Assembly: GCA_004000625.1 (NCBI GenBank)
Contig: SAUS01000035.1
Coordinates: 1-28,594 of the forward strand
Reading direction: 5' to 3'
From: Candidatus Cibiobacter qucibialis
GTDB taxonomy: Bacteria; Bacillota; Clostridia; Oscillospirales; Ruminococcaceae
DNA length: 28,594 bases
This document shows positions 1 through 6,772 of the stretch, piece by piece; position 1 is the first letter of the stretch; the number at the start of each line of letters is the position of its first letter. Below the pieces are notes generated by a model. The model made no database searches. It was given only the letters and a program-made list of their open reading frames with translations, and was not told the origin of the DNA. Position numbers and translations under genes: made by a program.

Positions 1-49
1 ATTTTTTCACCACTCCTCCGCATTTCGGGCTTGACTTTTAATAGTTAGT

Positions 50-754
50 CTATTCGTGGGTACCTGCACAGCGGGGAAGATAAACAAAATTTGGAGCATC
101 CGGCCCCTGCTGTTCTTTGGCAAAATGCTCAAAGTGACTTTCTGGGGCAACAGCAAGCCATTCTTGCAGCTCGGCGCTTGATACACCGGGTTGGTGGCGG
201 ATATTTACATGGGTACGCGGTTCTTCCAGATAAGAAAACAGCAGGTTTTCCTGTACACTGATCAGATGCCAGCGATCCCCCTCCAGCAAGCCCTCGCTCA
301 CCAGCTTTAGATGGTACTCCATGTAGCTGCACCATTTATCCGGTTTCAAAACGGCAATGCGCCCATGCTGTGCACCGGAATGGCGCTCACGCAGCCAATC
401 GCCGGCAGTGGTGGGGATATCGTGGTAAAAATACGGCTGCATTGCTACCCAGCGGCGGGGCAGGGCTTCGCCCACGGCAGCGGGCCATGGGCAAAGCAGT
501 GCATCCAGCAGGGGCGACAACCCATCCGGCGCAAGCGCTGTGCCGACAGATTCAAGGTACAGGAACAAGTGCGCCTGATACCGAAACAGCGAAGCTGTCA
601 GCAGCTGGTGTGCTTGGCGCAGCCCCTCAACGGTTTGGGAAAATTCCTGCATGGCAGCAGCAAGAGATACCGCATCGATTCCACTGTGCAGCACAGCATG
701 GAATGATGCGCGAACCACAGGACAAAGCTGCCATGTAAGGCTTTCTGACGGCAT
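50..754 (-). CDS. Hypothetical protein, possible tandem of RhaM-like alpha/beta-barrel domains
   Basis: I do not firmly recognise this 234-residue soluble protein; it has no signal peptide or membrane segment. It appears to contain two related halves. Residues about 18-66 start with a strand ending HAVL, then a helix, then HLFLYLES. Residues about 132-178 start with IAVL, then a helix with YMEYH (His148), then NLLFSYLEE. The second half follows the L-rhamnose mutarotase pattern: Lys-Pro near the start, a Tyr-x-x-x-His helix, an LF-YLE strand and a terminal FVYLP. A divergent mutarotase-type or Dabb-like duplication is therefore my inference. It diverges from the GH28 gene across 168 bases, which suits a role in pectin use. 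The start is ATG at 754 with a G-rich site at about 758-766. Downstream, GGAGGAG on the minus strand at 13-19 would suit a start codon right at the window edge, so it may lead an operon. Confidence 0.6.
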   Translation of the reverse strand: MPSESLTWQLCPVVRASFHAVLHSGIDAVSLAAAMQEFSQTVEGLRQAHQLLTASLFRYQAHLFLYLESVGTALAPDGLSPLLDALLCPWPAAVGEALPRRWVAMQPYFYHDIPTTAGDWLRERHSGAQHGRIAVLKPDKWCSYMEYHLKLVSEGLLEGDRWHLISVQENLLFSYLEEPRTHVNIRHQPGVSSAELQEWLAVAPESHFEHFAKEQQGPDAPNFVYLPRCAGTHE

Positions 755-785
755 TTGCCTACCCCCAATACGACTTATTTATTTT

Positions 786-815
786 ATTGTAAGCCGCCCA
801 GCCGGAAAAATGCAA
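786..815 (-). promoter_or_regulatory. Candidate promoter of the orphan gene at 50-754
   Basis: On the minus strand, TTGCAT (810-815) and TACAAT (786-791) are separated by 18 bases and lie about 30 bases upstream of the ATG at 754. The -35 match is only partial, so this is a plausible rather than firm call. Confidence 0.35.
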
Positions 816-835
816 CTTGTATAATGCACGGATTC

Positions 836-847
836 TTTGTGATAATT
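836..847 (+). promoter_or_regulatory. 12-mer TTTGTGATAATT upstream of the GH28 promoter
   Basis: TTTGTGATAATT ends four bases before the -35 box of the GH28 promoter, a typical activator position. The identical 12-mer occurs on the minus strand at 14967-14978, just upstream of the second AraC gene. It may be a regulator site. Alternatively, TGTGATAAT resembles an extended -10 element, so a second promoter is possible. Confidence 0.35.
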
Positions 848-851
848 GAAG

Positions 852-880
852 TTTACAGACAATAAAAACTGTGTTATGAT
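852..880 (+). promoter_or_regulatory. Sigma-A promoter of the GH28-AKR operon
   Basis: TTTACA (852-857) and TATGAT (875-880) are spaced by exactly 17 bases. The transcript would start near 887 and carry GGAAGGAG at 908-915, seven bases before the GH28 ATG. Confidence 0.7.
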
Positions 881-922
881 GAGCACAATTTAGGCAGAGT
901 TCCTGCCGGAAGGAGCAGAACA

Positions 923-2275
923 ATGGAATACAACATTCTTTCTTGCGGTGCGGTGGCGGACGGAAGGACAAACTGCGCAACTGCTATCCAAAACGCTGTG
1001 GATACGGCCTCGGCGGCAGGCGGTGGGCGTGTCATCATCCCAGCCGGGCAGTATCTGAGTGGGTCGGTATTGCTGAAAGATAATGTGGAACTTTACCTGG
1101 AAAGCGGCGCGGTCCTTATCAGCAGCCTGGACCCTGTAGATATCAAACCGTTCCCCCAAGGGGGAAACGGCGTGAACCCTGACGATACTGCCGATGGCTG
1201 GCAGAGCGGCTTCTTTTTGGGTGCATCCCACGCCAAAAATGTGACCATCAGCGGTATGGGTACGATTTACGGCCAGGGCGACCAGGTGTTTTTGGACAAA
1301 AACGAAGATAACGGTTTCCATGAATGCCCCAAAACCTGCGAAGCGTTCCGCCCGCGCATGATGCTGTTTGAAGATGTGGAAAACTTTACCGTGCGCGATG
1401 TAACGCTGAAAGATGCCGCTTTTTGGACACTGCATATGGCAGGCTGCCAGAATGTGCGCATTGACGGAATAAAAATCCTGAACGATGACCGCGGAGCCAA
1501 TAACGACGGCATTGACCCGGATTGCTGCCGCAATGTGGTAATTGCCAACTGCATTGTCTCAACGGGTGATGACGCCATTGTGGTAAAATCCACCGGCCCC
1601 ATGTCGCGCCGGTATGGTGTGTGTGAGAATATCACCATCACGAACTGCGTGCTGCATTCCCGCGATTCCGCCTTGAAAATTGGCACCGAGACCCACGGAA
1701 CGATCCGCAACGTAACTTTAAGCGACTGCATTATTGACCGCTGCTCCCGTGCGGTGGGTATCTGGGTACGCGATGGAGGAACGGTGGAGGATATCCATAT
1801 TCACCACCTGACCGGATCCACCCTGCGCTATGCAGACCGCTATGCCGAGCCGGGTGCACCGGGCTGGTGGGGAAAGGGCGAACCGATTTTCATCAGTGCG
1901 ACCCCCAGGAAAAACAGCCGGACAAAGACAGGAACCATCCGGAATGTTACATTCGATAACCTGTCCATTACCTGCGAAAGCTGTGCGTTCCTGGCCGGTG
2001 AGCCGGAAAGCTGCCTGCGGGATATCCGCATCCGGGACCTGCACATGACTTTTAAGCGACAGGGAACCCAGCTGGGAGGCTTGTTTGATGAACAGCCATC
2101 GGTGCGGCATGTGTATTCCCATGCGATCCCCGCATTGTATGCCCGCAGTGTGAAACAGCTGACCGTGCAGGACAGCACCGTGCGCTATGCGGATAAAAGC
2201 GAAGCGTGGGCGAGCGAAGTTACAACACTGGAGGACTGTACGGAAAGTGCAGTTGACCTTAAAAAAATTCAATAA
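923..2275 (+). CDS. GH28 family glycosidase (polygalacturonase / rhamnogalacturonan galacturonidase type), cytoplasmic
   Basis: This 450-residue protein is a right-handed beta-helix of glycoside hydrolase family 28, which hydrolyses alpha-linked galacturonic acid in pectin. The catalytic signature is visible: NNDGID at 193-198 (Asp195), GDD at 215-217 (Asp216, Asp217) and THG at 257-259 (His258). Repeated beta-helix coils such as NVRIDGI and NITITNCV surround it. There is no signal peptide, so it probably acts inside the cell on imported oligosaccharides, most likely as an exo-enzyme releasing galacturonate. The start has a strong Shine-Dalgarno site (GGAAGGAG, 908-915) and a sigma-A promoter upstream. 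It is followed after 23 bases by the aldo-keto reductase, forming an operon that ends at the 3307-3345 terminator. The exact substrate (homogalacturonan or rhamnogalacturonan) cannot be read from sequence; the neighbours favour rhamnogalacturonan I. Confidence 0.9.
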   Translation: MEYNILSCGAVADGRTNCATAIQNAVDTASAAGGGRVIIPAGQYLSGSVLLKDNVELYLESGAVLISSLDPVDIKPFPQGGNGVNPDDTADGWQSGFFLGASHAKNVTISGMGTIYGQGDQVFLDKNEDNGFHECPKTCEAFRPRMMLFEDVENFTVRDVTLKDAAFWTLHMAGCQNVRIDGIKILNDDRGANNDGIDPDCCRNVVIANCIVSTGDDAIVVKSTGPMSRRYGVCENITITNCVLHSRDSALKIGTETHGTIRNVTLSDCIIDRCSRAVGIWVRDGGTVEDIHIHHLTGSTLRYADRYAEPGAPGWWGKGEPIFISATPRKNSRTKTGTIRNVTFDNLSITCESCAFLAGEPESCLRDIRIRDLHMTFKRQGTQLGGLFDEQPSVRHVYSHAIPALYARSVKQLTVQDSTVRYADKSEAWASEVTTLEDCTESAVDLKKIQ

Positions 2276-2298
2276 TCCTTGTAAGGAGGCAGATATTT

Positions 2299-3288
2299 AT
2301 GTACCAGGCTGCACAAAACCGTTACAACACCCTGCCAACCCGCCGCTGCGGAAACAGCGGCCTGCTACTGCCCGCTGTTTCGCTGGGGCTGTGGCATAAT
2401 TTTGGTGATACCTCCCCGTATGAGAACATGCGTGCGCTCTGCCGTACGGCGTTTGATAACGGCATTACCCACTTTGACCTTGCCAATAATTATGGCCCAG
2501 AACCGGGTGCTGCCGAGCGCAATTTTGGCCGGATCCTACACGATGACCTTGGCGTTTACCGCGATGAGCTGATTATTTCCACCAAAGCAGGCTATGAAAT
2601 GTGGGACGGCCCTTACGGCAACTGGGGCAGCCGCAAATACCTGCTGGCCAGCCTGGATCAGAGCCTGCGCCGCATGGGGCTGGACTATGTGGATATTTTT
2701 TACCACCACCGCATGGATCCTAACACCCCGTTGGAAGAAACAATGGGCGCGCTGGCCCAGGCGGTGCGCAGCGGCAAGGCGCTGTATGTCGGCCTATCCA
2801 ACTATGACGGCCCCACGCTGGAAAAAGCCACTGCGATTTTGGACGAACTGCATGTGCCGTTTATCATCAATCAGAACCGCTACTCGATTTTTGACCGCAC
2901 GATTGAAAATAACGGCCTGAAAGCGATGGCTGCTCGGTTGCATAAGGGAATTATCACCTTCAGTCCGCTGGCACAAGGACTGTTGACAAACCGATATCTG
3001 CAGGGGATTCCGGCTGACAGCCGGGTACACACAGACGGGCGATTTTTGAAAGAAAAGGATATTACGCCGGAAAAAATCGCTCAGATCAATGCCCTGAACG
3101 ATATTGCCCAGGCCCGCGGACAGACGCTGGCTGAAATGGCCCTGGCCTGGCTGCTGAGCCATGATGAGATTACGACCGTGCTGATCGGTGCATCGAAAAC
3201 CAGCCAGATCCTGGATAACATCAAAGCAGTGCAGAACACGAGCTTTACGGCAGAGGAACTGGAAGCGATCGACAGAATCAGCAAATAA
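2299..3288 (+). CDS. yghZ: Aldo/keto reductase, YghZ / L-glyceraldehyde 3-phosphate reductase type
   Basis: The protein (329 residues) closely follows E. coli YghZ along its whole length, with segments such as SLGLWHNFG, THFDLANNYG, ELIISTKAGY and SRKYLLASLDQSL. It is an NADPH-dependent TIM-barrel reductase. The catalytic tetrad is visible as Asp60, Tyr65, Lys96 and His137. The start has AAGGAGG at 2283-2289, nine bases before the ATG. It is the second gene of the GH28 operon. In a rhamnose-releasing locus it might reduce L-lactaldehyde formed from L-rhamnose 1-phosphate, or another sugar aldehyde; this role is inferred from context only. It is slightly shorter than YghZ (346 residues) because the C-terminal tail is missing. 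Confidence 0.88.
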   Translation: MYQAAQNRYNTLPTRRCGNSGLLLPAVSLGLWHNFGDTSPYENMRALCRTAFDNGITHFDLANNYGPEPGAAERNFGRILHDDLGVYRDELIISTKAGYEMWDGPYGNWGSRKYLLASLDQSLRRMGLDYVDIFYHHRMDPNTPLEETMGALAQAVRSGKALYVGLSNYDGPTLEKATAILDELHVPFIINQNRYSIFDRTIENNGLKAMAARLHKGIITFSPLAQGLLTNRYLQGIPADSRVHTDGRFLKEKDITPEKIAQINALNDIAQARGQTLAEMALAWLLSHDEITTVLIGASKTSQILDNIKAVQNTSFTAEELEAIDRISK

Positions 3289-3306
3289 GCCGCAATCGAT
3301 AATTTG

Positions 3307-3345
3307 AAAGGGAAGCCGTTTGCAGAGAACGGCTTCCCTTTTTGT
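3307..3345. terminator. Bidirectional intrinsic terminator between AKR and AraC genes
   Basis: AAAGGGAAGCCGTT (3307-3320) and AACGGCTTCCCTTT (3328-3341) form a 14-bp stem with a 7-base loop, followed by T residues. The leading A run gives a T run on the minus strand too, so it can serve both convergent genes. Confidence 0.9.
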
Positions 3346-3353
3346 TTCGGGAG

Positions 3354-4283
3354 TTATGGGGTTGGCGGGCGCAGCCAGCCGCTGTATTTCAAGATAGAAG
3401 TACCAATGCCGGTGCCTGTGGCCCGCCGCCAGTCCGATGGGGCGGTGCCCATCACCTCATAAAAATGGCGGTTGAAGCTGGACATGGAGCCAAAGCCGAC
3501 TTTTTCACTGATGGTCAGGATCGAATCATCGGTCATGCGCAAAAGGCTGCAAGCTTTTGCAATGCGCGTCCGGTTCAGGTAGTCCAGCGGCCCCATGCCG
3601 ACAAGCTCCCGGAACACCCTGCGAAAATGGGATTCGCTCATGCTGCACGCATCGGCAAGGTCGCGGATGCTGAAATTCTCCATATAGAATTCATCAATAT
3701 AGGTCAATGCAGGTGCAATGACCATGCGGTTTGCTGAGGCAGAATCATTTTGCTCGGTGGAAAGCCGCATGACTTCGGTAATCAGGGCAACAAACAGCCC
3801 GCGCACGCTGATCTCATAGTTCAGGGAACGTGTTTGCATTTCCTGCAGGATCATCTTGACATAATTTGCCAGCGCGGGGTGGTCGGCAGAGGAAAAAATG
3901 CCGCTCCAGCCATGCAGTACCTGGGTCAGCAGGCGGCTGTTTGGCAGGGCTGCGGGGTCAAAGAAGGGGCGCAGCAGCTCCTCTGCATCGGTAAAAATAT
4001 AGCTCCATTTGCTGGCACAGCCTGGGTCAGACCACGTTGTGTGCGGAACATCCCCGGCAACAAAGGTAATATCCCCGGCTTTGAAGGGGACAACCTTCCC
4101 GGAAAAGTTCATTTTCCCACTGTCACTTTCACAAATGCCGATTTCCAGGCAGTTGTGGAAATGCAGTACGCCGGAAGGTACATCGGAAATGCGCCATTCC
4201 TCACCAGCAATGACCCGGAGAGGGAAGTGGGGAGGAAACTCATAACTCCGGTATTCAATAACGGTTTTGCTGTGGCGGCCCAT
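3354..4283 (-). CDS. AraC-family transcriptional regulator
   Basis: This 309-residue regulator has an N-terminal cupin-type sugar-sensing domain (about residues 20-110, with the stretch LHFHNCLEIG) and a C-terminal pair of AraC helix-turn-helix motifs (about 205-300, with FSIRDLADACSMSESHFRRVF and a second helix pair near VGFGSMSSFNRHF). I chose the ATG at 4283 because GCAAGGAGGC on the minus strand (4291-4300) sits at proper spacing. An upstream in-frame start at 4448 would add 55 residues without a ribosome site. It is convergent with the GH28 operon and divergent from the ABC transporter genes, so these transporters are its most likely targets; other pectin genes are possible. Confidence 0.88.
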   Translation of the reverse strand: MGRHSKTVIEYRSYEFPPHFPLRVIAGEEWRISDVPSGVLHFHNCLEIGICESDSGKMNFSGKVVPFKAGDITFVAGDVPHTTWSDPGCASKWSYIFTDAEELLRPFFDPAALPNSRLLTQVLHGWSGIFSSADHPALANYVKMILQEMQTRSLNYEISVRGLFVALITEVMRLSTEQNDSASANRMVIAPALTYIDEFYMENFSIRDLADACSMSESHFRRVFRELVGMGPLDYLNRTRIAKACSLLRMTDDSILTISEKVGFGSMSSFNRHFYEVMGTAPSDWRRATGTGIGTSILKYSGWLRPPTP

Positions 4284-4688
4284 GGCGGAAGCCTCCTTGC
4301 CTTTGTTGGTTTCTATGCTGTCTCTATTGTACCATGAAAAAATCTGCTTGGGTTTTTGTTTTATTCTACTAATCATGTGCAAAAACGCCTTGTTAGAAAT
4401 ATGATATAGCTGAAACGACCATAAAAGCAAGTGATATACAGGAAACAAGGTGCAGCATTACGATAATAATCCAAATAAATAAGCGTGTTTTCTCAATATA
4501 CAGGGAATATGAATGCTCTAAATTGAAATTCTTGAGCGTTTTTGCATAGTAATTGAAGAAAAGTAGTGAGAAAATGGCTGCAACAAAGTACATAATAGAA
4601 ACAACGAAAGAGGAAAAAAACTGGTGCAAATGCAAAACGGTTCAGGCTTTTGCATCAAACCACATGGAAAAAGGAGGAGCGACCCAGT
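4284..4688. other. 405-base divergent intergenic region between AraC and the transporter operon
   Basis: This AT-rich stretch carries no convincing gene. It must contain the promoters for the AraC gene and for the transporter. On the plus strand TTGAAA (4523-4528), a 16-base spacer and CATAGT (4545-4550) form a moderate promoter, leaving a leader of about 130 bases. TAATTGAAG (4550-4558) is also found at 843-851 before GH28. A minus-strand reading frame at 4393-4635 would give an 80-residue hydrophobic peptide but lacks a ribosome binding site. Confidence 0.5.
4523..4550 (+). promoter_or_regulatory. Possible promoter of the ABC transporter operon
   Basis: TTGAAA (five of six consensus bases) and CATAGT (four of six) are separated by 16 bases. 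No better pair was seen upstream of the first permease gene. Confidence 0.3.
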
Positions 4689-5642
4689 ATGGCAAAACCG
4701 CAAAAGTCCACTGCACAATCAGAAATACCGGGGCTCGTTAAAAAGGGACCATTGTACTACTTAAAGCGGGACTGGCAGCTGTACGCACTGATGCTGCTGC
4801 CAATGGTGTTCATCATCGTTTTCAAGTACTTCGCCTACACGGGCTTGTCTGTAGCGTTCCTGGATTATAAGATCGGCAAAGGTTACGCGGGCAGCAAGTT
4901 TGTTGGCTTAAAGATCTTCGAGAAAGTTTTTAAGCACCGTGATTTCACCAAAGCCGTTGTCAATACGCTGCTGCTGAACGTGCTGGATCTGATCTTCAGC
5001 TTCCCGATGCCCATTATCCTGGCGCTGCTGCTGAATGAGATCCGCGTCAAATGGTTCAAGCGCACGACCCAGACGCTGCTTTATCTGCCGCACTTCTTGT
5101 CCTGGGTCGTCATTGGCGCTGTTGCTTACCAGATGTTTGCAACGCAGTCCGGCGTTGTCAATGCGCTGATTGCCAATGCGGGCAAAAGCCCCATTCCGTT
5201 CCTGCAGGAAGATGGCTGGTGGCTGTTCAGCTATGTGCTGATCGGCGTTTGGCAGACCATGGGCTGGGGAACCATCATTTACTTAGCCGCCATCACGAAC
5301 GTCAATTCTGAATTGTACGAGGCTGCCAAGGTCGATGGTGCCAATCGCTGGCAGCAATGCCTGCATGTTACGTTGCCTTGCATCCGCTCCACCATCGTGG
5401 TCATGCTGATCATGCAGCTTGGCAAACTGATGGGCGGCAGCTTCGAACGTATCGTTGCTTTGTCCAATGCCAAGGCAACCGAATTCACCACCACCATCCC
5501 GGTTCTGGTTTACAAATGGTTCCAGGGCAACAAATTCAGCGAATCCACAGCGCTTGGCCTGTTCCAGTCTGTGATCGGCGTGATTCTGGTTATCGCATCC
5601 GACCGTGTCGCCAAAAAACTTGGCGAGGATGGCCTGCTGTAA
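4689..5642 (+). CDS. Carbohydrate ABC transporter permease, LplB/UgpA type
   Basis: This 317-residue inner-membrane permease has about six transmembrane segments, the first near residues 32-52. The conserved cytoplasmic loop that contacts the ATPase is visible as EAAKVDGANRWQQC from residue 211. It belongs to the LplB group of oligosaccharide importers common in clostridial pectin and hemicellulose loci. I chose ATG 4689 because AAGGAGG lies at 4671-4677. The spacing of 11 bases is somewhat long, but the upstream in-frame ATG at 4650 has no site. The next permease begins 15 bases after the stop. No ATP-binding subunit is encoded nearby, so a shared MsmK-like ATPase encoded elsewhere is expected. 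Confidence 0.9.
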   Translation: MAKPQKSTAQSEIPGLVKKGPLYYLKRDWQLYALMLLPMVFIIVFKYFAYTGLSVAFLDYKIGKGYAGSKFVGLKIFEKVFKHRDFTKAVVNTLLLNVLDLIFSFPMPIILALLLNEIRVKWFKRTTQTLLYLPHFLSWVVIGAVAYQMFATQSGVVNALIANAGKSPIPFLQEDGWWLFSYVLIGVWQTMGWGTIIYLAAITNVNSELYEAAKVDGANRWQQCLHVTLPCIRSTIVVMLIMQLGKLMGGSFERIVALSNAKATEFTTTIPVLVYKWFQGNKFSESTALGLFQSVIGVILVIASDRVAKKLGEDGLL

Positions 5643-5657
5643 GGAGGGAAGATAGAT

Positions 5658-6590
5658 ATGACCACTGCCACAGCACCTGCTGTTGAAAAGCGCAAAAAGC
5701 CTTGGACCAAGGCCCGCGTGATTGACCTGATCATCGACATCTTCTGCTTCGTGATCGTTGGTGCAGCATCTTTGACCTGTATCCTGCCTTTCATCCATAT
5801 TTTGGCAAAGTCTTTGTCCGATAATGCTTACGTTGTTGCAAACCGCGTGATTCTGCTGCCAATGAGTGATGCCGGCATCAATCTGGATGCTTACAATAAG
5901 GTGTTCCATGACCCCACCATTATGCAGTCCTTGTGGGTCACCGCCCTGGTTACCGTTGTGTTTACAGCAATCGGTATGTTTCTTACGGTTTGTGCCTCCT
6001 ATGCGCTGACCCGCCCGGAATTCCATGGCCGCAAGGTGTTCACCTTTATGATCATGTTCACGATGTACTTTACCGCCGGTACGATCCCTGACTACCTGCT
6101 GATGAACCAGCTGCACATGCTGGATACCATCTGGTGCCTGATTTTGCCGCTGTGCTTTGCACCGTACAACCTGTTGATCATGAAGAACAACTTCCAGGGT
6201 TCTATCCCCGAAAGCCTGATCGAGTCCGCCCGCCTGGACGGTGCTTCTCACTTCACCATTCTGGCAAAGATCGTTGTGCCGCTGTCCAAACCCATCATGG
6301 CAACCATCGCCCTGTTCTATGCAGTTGGCCGTTGGAATGCCTACTCCGATGCGCTGTACTACATTAAACAGAATGTCTCGCTGCGCCCGCTGCAGCTCAA
6401 ACTGTATTACCTGATTGTTGCCGCGAGTGAAAGCTTCCAGTCCGAGGGTGTTTCCACCGTTGCTATGACGAATCCCGAAGTTCTGAAAGCTGCCTGCATC
6501 ATCTTCGCCGCTGTGCCTATCATCTGCGTATATCCGTTCATCCAGAAATACTTTGTCCAGGGCACGATGGTTGGTGCTGTCAAAGGTTAA
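5658..6590 (+). CDS. Carbohydrate ABC transporter permease, YtcP/LplC/UgpE type
   Basis: The second permease has 310 residues and about six transmembrane segments, the first at about residues 24-48. Its ATPase-contact loop reads ESARLDGASHFTI from residue 189. The C-terminus VQGTMVGAVKG is typical of the YtcP/LplC group. Its ribosome site AAGGAGG (5641-5647) overlaps the stop codon of the first permease gene, so translation is probably coupled. It forms a heterodimeric channel with that permease and takes substrate from the lipoprotein encoded 182 bases downstream. Confidence 0.9.
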   Translation: MTTATAPAVEKRKKPWTKARVIDLIIDIFCFVIVGAASLTCILPFIHILAKSLSDNAYVVANRVILLPMSDAGINLDAYNKVFHDPTIMQSLWVTALVTVVFTAIGMFLTVCASYALTRPEFHGRKVFTFMIMFTMYFTAGTIPDYLLMNQLHMLDTIWCLILPLCFAPYNLLIMKNNFQGSIPESLIESARLDGASHFTILAKIVVPLSKPIMATIALFYAVGRWNAYSDALYYIKQNVSLRPLQLKLYYLIVAASESFQSEGVSTVAMTNPEVLKAACIIFAAVPIICVYPFIQKYFVQGTMVGAVKG

Positions 6591-6772
6591 AAATCCGGCC
6601 GCTGCCTGAGGTAGAAACAGGACGCGAGGGCACACAAACCCCGAAGCGCGATGCGGGTCGCCGCAAGAGGATACCGCAAAGAGGACAACTCACGCACAAC
6701 TTTATGAAACACTGCCGCCAAGAACGGCGCCAAAAACGTTAAACAATTTGTTTTTCAAAAAGGAGGAAAACA

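Noticed and set aside
5283..6635. 450-codon minus-strand open frame across the permease genes
   Set aside because: It lies antisense to two clear permease genes, has no ribosome site, and its His/Gln-rich composition is typical of a shadow frame.
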